NCBI GenBank assembly: GCA_017547395.1
Contig: JAFYPS010000137.1
Span: forward strand, 1-14,652
Length of the DNA stretch: 14,652 nt
Reading direction: 5' to 3'
Source of the DNA: Clostridia bacterium
GTDB lineage: Bacteria; Bacillota_A; Clostridia; Oscillospirales; CAG-272
Shown: positions 1 to 6,606 of the stretch, piece by piece
Position numbering within the stretch: the stretch's first letter is position 1
Layout of the letters: the number at the start of each line of letters is the position of its first letter
Position numbers and translations under genes: made by a program
The notes under the pieces: model-generated
The model's database searches: none
Told to the model about the DNA's origin: nothing
What the model saw: the letters and a program-made list of their open reading frames with translations, nothing else

Positions 1-2177
1 GCGAACGCTTCGCCCAGATCTTCGCCAACATAGGCAACAGCGCTTTCGCCTGCATACTTTGTTTGCTCGTAATAGTCGATTTCTATGCCCTTGATTCCGT
101 ATTCGTCGTAAACGTAGTAGTCTTCAGGGGAACTGTTTACATCCTCGGGATAGTCGCCGTAAGCAATATGAAGGATGCAGTCGGTATCTATCTCTGTAAA
201 TATTCTCATATTGGAGTATCCCGATTCGTTAATCCATGCAACTGCATTGGCAAGTGCCGTTGCGGTTTCGCCCGGAATATCTTTACAGGGATACATCGAA
301 AGTGCCGAAGAATAACCCGCCGTGTCAAAATCCTCATAGCAATTCTCACGGGTATCGTAAAGCATTGCGTGATGGATCGGAAGCTCGTAATCCTTGTCAT
401 TTCTGAGTACGGTCGGTGCAGCGTATACGGGTTTCACTCCCAAAATCCTGATAGTATCGGTCATATCCGCATAAATAGTAAGCTCAGACCAGTTCCAGTT
501 GATTCCGTAAACCTCGTTCAGATTATAGTGTATACGCTCGGCATCCCTGATATTGTTTATATCGACGGTAGCGACTATAGGCTTTGAAACACGTTCGTAA
601 TCTACTTTTCCGAGTTCGCGGATATACGTTTCGATAAAGGTTTTCAAATCGGGATTTTCAAGGTCACCGCGATAATTATTGCAGTTTACGTGAATGTCTG
701 CACTGTAACCGTCTGCCACAAGGTCAAGCAGTGCCGCGTTAACCTTTTGGTGCTCGTCATTCATTCTTTCGTCATCTGCAAACAGCTTTAAGAATTCGGT
801 TGCCCCGTCAACGTATTTTGAAATTCTGTATGTACGCGCAACAGGCAAACCGAGTTTTGTATACATTACTGTGTCTATGCTGAAAGCGAATTCGTTGCCC
901 GAAAGTGGCGCAACGTAGCCTTTTTTGTTCTCTTTAAGCTGATTTTTGAGGACGTGTGAAAGTGCCGCAAGCATTTCGGGGTCATCAAAATCATCGTTTG
1001 AATAATCAATTCCGCCAACCTCTATCCTTGCGTGACGGATATTGTTTTCAGACGGCACGTACTCGTCGTAATTTGTTATATCATAGCATACGACTGCGCT
1101 GAAAAGAGCAAATACAACAAGGAAAAGCACAAGTCCCTTTACGCCCTTGAACATTGCCTTGGGCGACTTTGCAAGAATGGTATTGAACAGCATCCAGCTA
1201 AGAACTGCACCGCAGAGAATTCCGAAAACCATATGAAAATCACTGTAACCGACCGCCTGGAAGAAGAGGCCTGCAAACATAGTGATTGCAAACATCAAAA
1301 CGTATTTAAGCGCTTCACCGAGTTTCTTAAATACTATCGGGCGCTCGGAATTTTCAATCGCACGCTTTTTGTAAATCACAAGTCCGCCCATTATCAGTGC
1401 GGCAAACACAAGAAGCGCAATTACGGTAGGCAGAACGTGTACCGGTCCAAGATAATTAAAGCTGATATACGTTACGGGCGAAAGCCACTCGATTACCTCT
1501 TCGCTAAAATAATAGTCCGACCAGAAATAGTTTGAATGCACTGCGCGGTATGCCACAAAGCCCGCATACACGGCAAGCGGATAAAACATTATCACAAGCG
1601 ACATAAGTGCCTGAACAAGTCCGTTGCCCGAAAAGCTGCCTGCAAAAACCGTTATCGAGTATGCCGCGAGGAACATCACAACGTTTTTGAACAAAAGAAT
1701 AAAAAATGGCTGCAAAACTTCCCATACTGCAAGCGAGTTTACCGCAATTTGTATAAAGCCGATAACTATAGCGGCTATTCCGCCGAGTACCGCGCATATA
1801 AGCGCACTTGTAACGCTCGTTGTATAAAGCGTTTCACGGCTTTCGGGAAGTGCATGATAGAAATGCGCGCTGCGGCGCTTCATCATATATCCAAGCGTGA
1901 TTATGCCGAAATATATGCCGAGGATAAACATAAAGACAAGGTTTATTACCATTGTTTCCTGCACCGCATTTGCAGAACGCAAAACATACCTTGCATAGAT
2001 ATCAGTACCCCTCAGGTATCTGTCTCTGTAGTCGCCCATCCACATAAGAAACGGCACGCATATCGTAAAAAAGTTTACAATAAACGCTACCAAAAGATGA
2101 GGGAGACGGCGGCGCGTAAGATTTTTCAAAAGTTTTGCATCAAACAGCTTTTCAGAAGACAACTTTTGTGTAGTCAT
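1..2177 (-). CDS. Large ABC-2-type transporter permease, partial (C-terminus beyond the window)
   Basis: This is the membrane subunit of the ABC transporter whose ATPase lies just upstream. The frame is open from an ATG at 2177 to the window edge, giving 725 complete codons without a stop, so the C-terminus is missing. The start is supported by GGAGG (2187-2191) nine bases upstream, and it overlaps the ATPase gene by 26 bp. Hydrophobic segments fall near residues 27-48, 76-98, 122-146, 156-180, 186-210, 248-269, 289-308, 313-334 and 346-365. After these come at least 355 mostly polar, acidic residues, probably extracytoplasmic. The segment around residues 105-118 (HFYHALPESRETLY) recalls clostridial permeases paired with YtrB-like ATPases. 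The gene order GntR-ATPase-permease resembles the Bacillus subtilis ytr operon. The substrate is unknown. An exporter or envelope-stress role is inference only. Confidence 0.85.
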   Translation of the reverse strand, partial: MTTQKLSSEKLFDAKLLKNLTRRRLPHLLVAFIVNFFTICVPFLMWMGDYRDRYLRGTDIYARYVLRSANAVQETMVINLVFMFILGIYFGIITLGYMMKRRSAHFYHALPESRETLYTTSVTSALICAVLGGIAAIVIGFIQIAVNSLAVWEVLQPFFILLFKNVVMFLAAYSITVFAGSFSGNGLVQALMSLVIMFYPLAVYAGFVAYRAVHSNYFWSDYYFSEEVIEWLSPVTYISFNYLGPVHVLPTVIALLVFAALIMGGLVIYKKRAIENSERPIVFKKLGEALKYVLMFAITMFAGLFFQAVGYSDFHMVFGILCGAVLSWMLFNTILAKSPKAMFKGVKGLVLFLVVFALFSAVVCYDITNYDEYVPSENNIRHARIEVGGIDYSNDDFDDPEMLAALSHVLKNQLKENKKGYVAPLSGNEFAFSIDTVMYTKLGLPVARTYRISKYVDGATEFLKLFADDERMNDEHQKVNAALLDLVADGYSADIHVNCNNYRGDLENPDLKTFIETYIRELGKVDYERVSKPIVATVDINNIRDAERIHYNLNEVYGINWNWSELTIYADMTDTIRILGVKPVYAAPTVLRNDKDYELPIHHAMLYDTRENCYEDFDTAGYSSALSMYPCKDIPGETATALANAVAWINESGYSNMRIFTEIDTDCILHIAYGDYPEDVNSSPEDYYVYDEYGIKGIEIDYYEQTKYAGESAVAYVGEDLGEAF

Positions 2178-3051
2178 AGCCTCTCTCCTCCATTTCACTT
2201 ATAAATATTTCTTCAAGAGTAAGCGGAATTATTTCATAAAAATCAGGTCCGAGTGCCTCAACCTTTTCGCGCACCTCGTTTTCGCTTCCGCGGACAACTG
2301 CAGTAACCATACTTCCGCGTTGCTTGATAGAAACCGTTCCGATTTTTGCAATTTCGTCTGCCTTTATCTCCTTTGAGAACACCGCCTGAACGGTATGTAT
2401 ATTTTCTTTAAGTGAGTCAATTTCGCTTTCAAAAAGAATTCCGCCCTTGTGCAAAAGTCCGATATGGTCGCAAATATCCTCAAGCTCTCTTAAGTTGTGC
2501 GACGCTATAATTGCGGTAAGACCGTGTTCTGCCACGGCATCCGCCAGAATTCTCTTTACAAGCTGGCGCATTACGGGGTCAAGCCCGTCAAAGGTTTCGT
2601 CGCAGAGCAGATATTTCGGCTTTGCGGAGAGTCCGAGAAGTATTGCCGCCTGCTTTTGCATACCCTTTGAAAACGTGCTGATTTTGCGTGAAGCATCAAG
2701 GCCGAAAATCTTAAGCAATTTATCAAATTCTTCAAAGGAAAACTCAGAATAAACCGATGCATAAAGCTTTGCCATTTCAGCAAGGGTTGCGCTCGGAAGG
2801 AAAAACTGATCGTCCGAAAGATACACTATTCTGTTTTTGAGAGCAACGTTTTCATATACGTTGCCGCCGTCATACTCCACTTCTCCGCTATCAGCGCGGA
2901 ATATACCGCACATAATACGAAGCAGAGTTGACTTACCCGAACCGTTAGAACCGACAAGTCCGAAAATAGAGCCGTCGGATATCACGGCACTTATTCCGTC
3001 AAGTGATTTGAAAACATCGTAATATTTACTTACGCCGTTAATTTTTATCAT
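2152..3051 (-). CDS. ABC transporter ATP-binding protein, YtrB-like
   Basis: This cytoplasmic ATPase (299 aa) should power the adjacent permease. Visible motifs are Walker A GSNGSGKS (residues 34-41), a Q-loop region near YLSDDQ (77-82), a variant signature FSKGM (127-131) in place of LSGGQ, Walker B YLLCDE (147-152) with catalytic Glu152, the D-loop GLD (156-158) and switch His185. The DETFDGLD form of Walker B/D-loop is usual for ATPases that accompany YtrA-type GntR regulators. The C-terminal roughly 80 residues form the extension seen in this subfamily. AAAGGAGG (3061-3068) lies nine bases before the ATG. The start overlaps the GntR stop by 4 bp (ATGA), and the 3' end overlaps the permease start, so the three genes are probably translationally coupled. 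Confidence 0.93.
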   Translation of the reverse strand: MIKINGVSKYYDVFKSLDGISAVISDGSIFGLVGSNGSGKSTLLRIMCGIFRADSGEVEYDGGNVYENVALKNRIVYLSDDQFFLPSATLAEMAKLYASVYSEFSFEEFDKLLKIFGLDASRKISTFSKGMQKQAAILLGLSAKPKYLLCDETFDGLDPVMRQLVKRILADAVAEHGLTAIIASHNLRELEDICDHIGLLHKGGILFESEIDSLKENIHTVQAVFSKEIKADEIAKIGTVSIKQRGSMVTAVVRGSENEVREKVEALGPDFYEIIPLTLEEIFISEMEERGYDYTKVVF

Positions 3052-3440
3052 TCTCTGTTACCTCCTTTATTATTTTCATACGCCGCTTTCGCCACGGCGA
3101 TTATCTCACTTTCACTGATTCCGTAAGCCACTGCCTGCGCCACACTTTCTGCAACGGCGGAAAGAAGTATGCTATTGTGCTCTTCCTTCAACGCAGAAAT
3201 ATCAGAGGAAACAAAATTTCCTCTGCCCGCAAGCGAATATATTACGCCTTGCCGCTCAAGCTCTGCATACGCTTTCTGAATAGTATTGGGATTTATTGCA
3301 AGCTCGGCTGCAAGCGCACGTACGGAAGGCATTGGCTCGTCAGGCTCCATAAGCCCGAGTATCACGAGCTTGCGCACAGAGTTTATAATCTGCTCAAAAA
3401 TCGGTGTGCGGCTGCGCAGATCGACTGTGATGCGGCTCAT
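3048..3440 (-). CDS. GntR-family transcriptional regulator, YtrA subfamily
   Basis: This is a 130-residue DNA-binding repressor. Residues about 8-78 form a winged helix-turn-helix with the family hallmarks PIFEQI, PSVRALAAELAINPNTI, KAYAELERQG and GRGNFV. The short remaining C-terminal part (about 50 residues, largely helical) is too small for a ligand-binding domain of the FadR or HutC type. That is the defining feature of YtrA-type regulators, which usually control the ABC transporter encoded with them. AAGGAGG (3448-3454) is seven bases from the ATG. It is the first gene of a three-gene operon with a good promoter and a candidate operator over the start of transcription. Autoregulation is inferred from these positions. 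The inducer is unknown. Confidence 0.93.
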   Translation of the reverse strand: MSRITVDLRSRTPIFEQIINSVRKLVILGLMEPDEPMPSVRALAAELAINPNTIQKAYAELERQGVIYSLAGRGNFVSSDISALKEEHNSILLSAVAESVAQAVAYGISESEIIAVAKAAYENNKGGNRE

Positions 3441-3457
3441 ATATCATCCTCCTTCGG

Positions 3458-3478
3458 TGTATTACTTGTGTTAGTACA
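3458..3478. promoter_or_regulatory. Candidate GntR operator, imperfect inverted repeat
   Basis: TGTATTAC (3458-3465) and TTAGTACA (3471-3478) form an inverted repeat with 6 of 8 positions matching and a 5-bp centre. It covers the predicted transcription start (near 3475, minus strand) of the GntR-ABC operon and lies just upstream of the GntR ribosome binding site. YtrA-type regulators are known to bind inverted repeats in their own promoters. Assignment to this regulator is inference. Confidence 0.55.
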
Positions 3479-3481
3479 GTT

Positions 3482-3510
3482 ATGATAACATGCTTTTGCA
3501 AAGTTGTCAA
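3482..3510 (-). promoter_or_regulatory. Sigma-A promoter of the GntR-ABC operon
   Basis: Read on the minus strand, a consensus -35 TTGACA (3510-3505) is followed by a 17-bp spacer and -10 TATCAT (3487-3482). A TGT in front of the -10 gives an extended -10. The predicted start near 3475 leaves a 5' UTR of about 35 nt. Confidence 0.85.
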
Positions 3511-3539
3511 TAAGTTTTAAAAAATTAAAGATTTCTCAA

Positions 3540-3568
3540 TTGACAAGATTCCTCTTTTTTTGTATTAT
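3540..3568 (+). promoter_or_regulatory. Sigma-A promoter of the amidase gene
   Basis: A consensus -35 TTGACA (3540-3545) is followed by a 17-bp spacer and -10 TATTAT (3563-3568). The start is expected near 3575, about 27 nt before the amidase ATG. It points away from the GntR-ABC promoter, and the two -35 boxes are only 29 bp apart. Confidence 0.85.
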
Positions 3569-3571
3569 TAA

Positions 3572-3583
3572 AGGGAATTCCCT
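3572..3583. repeat. 12-bp perfect palindrome at the amidase transcription start
   Basis: AGGGAATTCCCT is a perfect palindrome lying across the predicted +1 of the amidase promoter. It could be an operator for an unidentified regulator, or chance. No other copy was noticed in the window. Confidence 0.35.
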
Positions 3584-3601
3584 GTCGAACGAGAGGTTTT
3601 T

Positions 3602-4510
3602 ATGAAAAAATTTGTATATATCTGTGCGGCAATTTGCTCGTCTGCACTGCTTGCTTCTTGCTCATTTGCAGGCAATCCTGCAGTAACGACAAACCCGCCT
3701 GCCTTATCGGTTGAAACAACCGCGCCCGTTACTGTTGAAACCGTGTCGGCGACAGAGCCTGTCGCAAATACCGCAGTTACGACAACCGAAACCACTACCG
3801 CCGCAACAACCGAAGAAACGACAACGGCGGCAACGATGGCTCTCCCCGATGCTCTAAGTGTAAAAGAACTTCAAAAGCGAGAGAAGGAAGCTAAACAAAA
3901 CGGCACGCTTACCGTAATTATCGACCCCGGTCACGGTATTGCCGACCCCGGAGCTCTGCACGATGAAAATCTCGGCAGCGTCACCGAGGCTTCGCTGACG
4001 CTGACAATAGCAAACGAACTCAAAACCGTGCTTGAAGACCGCGGATACACTGTAATTATGACACACGACGGTGTTACCAAACCATGGACGGAATGGGATG
4101 ACGGCAAGGCAGTATTCGGACCGAGTGAGCGATGCAGTTTTTCAAACGAGCAAGATGCGCATCTCTTTATGTCACTGCACTGCGACGCATATCCCGAAAG
4201 CCCAAACGTATACGGAACACGCATCTACTACCCGGTTAGCACTCCTTTTTCCACCAAGCTTGACAAGCAGTATGCAAAAGCACTTGCCGGTGCGATAGAA
4301 CAGAGTTTTCCAAACGATAAAGAAGTGTCTTTAATGGATATGCACGGAAAAGACTGCTACACCGTTCTTTACAAGACACTCGTTCCGTCAGTCCTTGTGG
4401 AATGCGGCTTTATAACCAACAAGAGCGATGCCGAAAAGCTGCTTAACGAAGAGTGGCGTGCAAAATTTGCAGCAGCGCTTGCGGACGGAATCGACAATTA
4501 TTTCGAATAA
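3602..4510 (+). CDS. Lipoprotein N-acetylmuramoyl-L-alanine amidase (Amidase_3 family)
   Basis: This enzyme cleaves the bond between N-acetylmuramic acid and L-alanine in peptidoglycan, acting outside the cytoplasmic membrane. The N-terminus is a lipoprotein signal peptide with lipobox LASC and Cys20 as the acylated residue. Residues about 24-80 are a Thr/Ala/Glu/Val-rich linker with no predicted fold. The catalytic domain covers about 102-302. The zinc ligands expected for the family are present: His111 (DPGHG), Glu129 and His193 (SLHCDA). The catalytic Glu267 lies in VLVECGF. Length (302 aa) fits a tethered, single-domain amidase with no added cell-wall-binding repeats. The ribosome binding site is weak (GAGAGG, 3590-3595), but the signal peptide and promoter fix the start. 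It is transcribed alone and ends in a terminator shared with the next gene. Confidence 0.93.
   Translation: MKKFVYICAAICSSALLASCSFAGNPAVTTNPPALSVETTAPVTVETVSATEPVANTAVTTTETTTAATTEETTTAATMALPDALSVKELQKREKEAKQNGTLTVIIDPGHGIADPGALHDENLGSVTEASLTLTIANELKTVLEDRGYTVIMTHDGVTKPWTEWDDGKAVFGPSERCSFSNEQDAHLFMSLHCDAYPESPNVYGTRIYYPVSTPFSTKLDKQYAKALAGAIEQSFPNDKEVSLMDMHGKDCYTVLYKTLVPSVLVECGFITNKSDAEKLLNEEWRAKFAAALADGIDNYFE
3788..3835 (+). repeat. Imperfect tandem ETTTAAT repeat in the amidase linker
   Basis: The heptapeptide ETTTAAT occurs at residues 63-69 and again at 72-78 of the amidase, separated by two residues. The codons differ between copies, so the similarity is better kept in protein than in DNA. 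It extends the low-complexity linker between lipid anchor and enzyme, probably to span the cell wall. Confidence 0.7.
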
Positions 4511-4540
4511 AAAAAGAGGCTGATTTTTAGCCTCTTTTTT
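4510..4540. terminator. Bidirectional intrinsic terminator between convergent genes
   Basis: A perfect 12-bp stem (4510-4521 with 4529-4540) encloses a 7-nt loop. It has an A-run on its left arm and a T-run on its right, so it ends transcription in both directions with a U-tract. It begins at the last base of the amidase stop codon, and the stop codon of the convergent propeller gene (4529-4527) sits at the loop edge. Confidence 0.92.
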
Positions 4541-5912
4541 GTGTTTTTACGATTTCAAAAACGTCTTTGAGTTCAATTCTTCCGCTTGCATTCATATCGG
4601 CAATATATGCGCTTTCATTACATGCACTCTCTCCTACAAGCTTCAACGCCGCTTTAGCATCTGCCTCGGTTATCTTTTTATCACCGTCAACGTCGCCCAT
4701 TAGGGTCGTCACCTCGGCACGACGGATATTAATACGGTGCGAGGTTCGATTTCCGTCAGCGGTATTGATTCCGGAAGTTCCTGCGAAATACACGTCGTTT
4801 CCAAAGCAGGAAACCGTATTCCATATCTGATACTGATTTTCGGAATATTCAAACAAATCGGGCAAAAATTCAAAGCCCTCGGATACTCCGCCAATGGTAG
4901 GAACAAGATTACTGTCAAGCGTCAACGCGCCTTTTGATATAGCCGCGCCGAATACTCTTTTGTAGTCACCGCTGCCGTTTGCGCCGTAGTAGCCTTTATC
5001 GGTCTGATACGTAATTATCACCCTGCCGTCGGGAAGCGTTGCGATAGACGGTGCAGACGTGCGTATTCCCGCGTTCAAGTCCTCGGGACCGATAACGGGT
5101 ACGGGATCGCTCCAGCTCTTACCGTCCTTCGACAGGGAAAGCCCCACTGCAAAAACCGAATTCTTATTACTGTTCCAGCTTGCATAGTCCTGCACCTCTA
5201 CAACCATAGCAAAGCCACCGCTTCGAAGTGCTGTAACCGTCGGCATTCCGTCACGTGACAAAACGCCGATTTTGCGGTGAACCGCATCAAAAGGACCTGC
5301 CCATTCATCTGTTGAAATCTTGTACGTAAAATATGCAATTCTCTGCTGAGACTTAAGAAAAGTGCTTAGGTCATCGGCATAATACATAGCAACGGTGTCA
5401 CTGTCAAGTTGTATGAAAAAAGGCTCCCAAAATCCCCTGTTGCTTCCGTACGAAACGTTTTCGACAAGAATCTTTTCGCCTTTATAAAATTTTCCGCTGC
5501 TTTCCGACACCATTACTCTTATAGAGGTGTAAAATTCTCCGCTGCCGCTGTAATTTGACGTGTGCGAGCGGTATGCAAGCAGCACCCTTCCGTCAGCAAG
5601 AGTGAATGGCTGAAGGTTTGCACGTGTAAGTTTATGTGTAGTGCCGCTTTCGGTTGTCTTTTCGGTGGCGGCTGCCGCAACGGGCGCTCTGCCGACTTTT
5701 TTCCAACTATTACCTTTGTCGGTGCTGAAAGAAACGGCGTTACTGTCAGTTGTCATCAAAAGCGTGCCATCACTAAGTACGGCAAATCGCGGATATCCGG
5801 AAACATCGGTATTTTCAGGTGTTTCGGCTATATCAACTATATTAAGTCCATCCACGGCCGCACAGTTTACAAGCAATACCAAAGTAAATAACACAAAGAA
5901 TATTTTCTTCAT
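4527..5912 (-). CDS. Secreted Asp-box (sialidase-like) beta-propeller protein with C-terminal dockerin
   Basis: This is probably an extracellular carbohydrate-active protein. I place the start at the ATG at 5912 (461 aa, MKKIFFVLF), with GAGG six to seven bases upstream. An upstream TTG (5927) and ATG (5924) in frame have no good ribosome binding site. Residues 1-19 form a signal peptide. LVNC resembles a lipobox, but Asn before Cys17 is atypical. The body (about 25-400) has Asp-box motifs at 63-70 (STDKGNSW) and, shortened, at 261-267. It also has repeated LSDG/LADG/LPDG strands typical of six-bladed sialidase-fold propellers. The RIP motif of true sialidases was not found. FWEPFF (161-166) and VVEV (237-240) recall GH93 exo-arabinanases, a tentative link. 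Residues 406-461 hold two dockerin calcium loops (407-418 and 439-450) with Asp/Asn at the expected positions. No cohesin gene is nearby. Confidence 0.82.
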   Translation of the reverse strand: MKKIFFVLFTLVLLVNCAAVDGLNIVDIAETPENTDVSGYPRFAVLSDGTLLMTTDSNAVSFSTDKGNSWKKVGRAPVAAAATEKTTESGTTHKLTRANLQPFTLADGRVLLAYRSHTSNYSGSGEFYTSIRVMVSESSGKFYKGEKILVENVSYGSNRGFWEPFFIQLDSDTVAMYYADDLSTFLKSQQRIAYFTYKISTDEWAGPFDAVHRKIGVLSRDGMPTVTALRSGGFAMVVEVQDYASWNSNKNSVFAVGLSLSKDGKSWSDPVPVIGPEDLNAGIRTSAPSIATLPDGRVIITYQTDKGYYGANGSGDYKRVFGAAISKGALTLDSNLVPTIGGVSEGFEFLPDLFEYSENQYQIWNTVSCFGNDVYFAGTSGINTADGNRTSHRINIRRAEVTTLMGDVDGDKKITEADAKAALKLVGESACNESAYIADMNASGRIELKDVFEIVKTQKRG

Positions 5913-5939
5913 AATATACCTCATCAACTTTATGCTCTT

Positions 5940-5967
5940 ATATTAACACACTAAAAAATTTTGTCAA
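5940..5967 (-). promoter_or_regulatory. Sigma-A promoter of the dockerin-propeller gene
   Basis: On the minus strand, -35 TTGACA (5967-5962) is followed by a 16-bp spacer and TAATAT (5945-5940), preceded by TGT as an extended -10. A reading with 17-bp spacing and AATATA is also possible. It is divergent from the glycogen operon promoter. Confidence 0.75.
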
Positions 5968-6029
5968 TAATTGATGCTTTTTACATATAGAAAAACTTTT
6001 GTATGAAGATCTATATTTTTGTAAAAGAA

Positions 6030-6039
6030 AAAACGTTTT
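6030..6039. promoter_or_regulatory. CG-centred palindrome, candidate LacI-family operator
   Basis: AAAACGTTTT is a perfect 10-bp palindrome with a central CG, the form typical of LacI-family operators. It lies about 30 bp upstream of the glycogen operon -10 and between two divergent promoters. It matches only part of the CcpA cre consensus. Which protein binds it, if any, cannot be told from the sequence. Confidence 0.4.
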
Positions 6040-6044
6040 CCCTC

Positions 6045-6073
6045 TTTATTTTATATAAATAATATGTTATAAT
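6045..6073 (+). promoter_or_regulatory. Likely promoter of the glycogen operon (extended -10)
   Basis: A consensus -10 TATAAT (6068-6073) is preceded by TGT, giving an extended -10. The -35 position 17 bp upstream (6045-6050, TTTATT) matches only 3 of 6 bases, so the promoter may depend on the extended -10 or on an activator. Transcription should begin near 6080, leaving a 5' UTR of about 36 nt. No other convincing promoter was seen further downstream in the operon. Confidence 0.65.
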
Positions 6074-6090
6074 ATGTATGTTACTTATTT

Positions 6091-6100
6091 TTGTATACAA
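6091..6100. repeat. 10-bp palindrome just before the first ribosome binding site of the glycogen operon
   Basis: TTGTATACAA is a perfect palindrome between the predicted transcription start and the GGAGG at 6103-6107. It may be an operator. The AT-rich surroundings make a chance origin quite possible. Confidence 0.3.
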
Positions 6101-6115
6101 TCGGAGGTGTGATGT

Positions 6116-6577
6116 ATGGCACAGGACAGTAAAATAATTAACATTTACATCGACAAAAACAAGGCTCTTTACGGTGCTCCGTTCGGCCATTCCGAAAAGT
6201 ACGGCAAGCGACCGCTTGACAAACTGTTTTTGCTTATGCCGGGATATTCGGACGAGATGCTTTGCGACTTTGTCACCCGCTTGTTCGATCAGTGCGACAG
6301 CGAAGAGGCTAAAGACGATATGCCACCAAGCATACAGACCTATCTCAAAGCGCGCTCTTATGCCGAAGCAATTCAGAATCTCGGACTTCTCGTAGGTTTT
6401 TACGCAGAGGGTGAGGGCTTTGTATTCACTCCTGCAATCAATAACGGGAAATCAGGTTTTTCTATGAGCGAAGACCAGATGTTTGAGCTTCGCCCCAACT
6501 GCACGAGAAAAGAAATGGCAAATGCGCTGAAAAAGGCTCTTAAGGCAGTACGTATCGGTCAAAAACAAAGTAATTAA
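6116..6577 (+). CDS. Conserved-looking small protein of unknown function, first gene of the glycogen operon
   Basis: I do not recognise this 153-residue protein with confidence. It has no signal peptide or membrane segment, so it is probably cytoplasmic. The N-terminal part (about 1-60) includes [15 protein letters not shown] and [18 protein letters not shown]. The C-terminal part (about 75-147) reads as helix, two or more strands ([16 protein letters not shown]), a Gly-rich turn (NNGKSGF) and a final helix ([15 protein letters not shown]). From memory this layout recalls small CdiI-type immunity proteins, but that is weak. GGAGG (6103-6107) is eight bases before the chosen ATG. An ATG at 6112 is out of frame and too close to the site. 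It follows the operon promoter and ends 29 nt before glgC, so it is probably co-transcribed with the glycogen genes. It may act with them or be a passenger. Confidence 0.8.
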   Translation: MAQDSKIINIYIDKNKALYGAPFGHSEKYGKRPLDKLFLLMPGYSDEMLCDFVTRLFDQCDSEEAKDDMPPSIQTYLKARSYAEAIQNLGLLVGFYAEGEGFVFTPAINNGKSGFSMSEDQMFELRPNCTRKEMANALKKALKAVRIGQKQSN

Positions 6578-6606
6578 TTTTATTTTATATAGCGGAGGTA
6601 ACTCAT

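Noticed and set aside
63..587. Plus-strand open frame of 174 codons opposite the permease gene
   Set aside because: It is antisense to a continuous, clearly protein-like frame with a ribosome binding site and membrane segments. It has no recognisable domain or convincing start.
1032..2204. Plus-strand open frames of 167 and 222 codons (1032-1535, 1536-2204)
   Set aside because: Both lie opposite the permease. Their composition (many Lys, Arg, His, Cys, Tyr) is typical of reverse-strand shadows.
5924..5927. Upstream TTG (5927) and ATG (5924) as starts of the dockerin-propeller gene
   Set aside because: They give a protein starting MMRYIMKK, overlap the likely GAGG site and lack their own. 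The ATG at 5912 has proper spacing and starts a normal signal peptide.
6027..6042. CcpA cre site upstream of the glycogen operon
   Set aside because: Only the central AA-CG and one outer C fit the consensus. The outer TG and CA positions do not match, so only a generic LacI-type palindrome is claimed.
6112..6114. ATG at 6112 as start of the small protein before glgC
   Set aside because: It is only four bases from GGAGG and is in a different frame from the 153-codon gene. The ATG at 6116 has eight-base spacing and the right frame.
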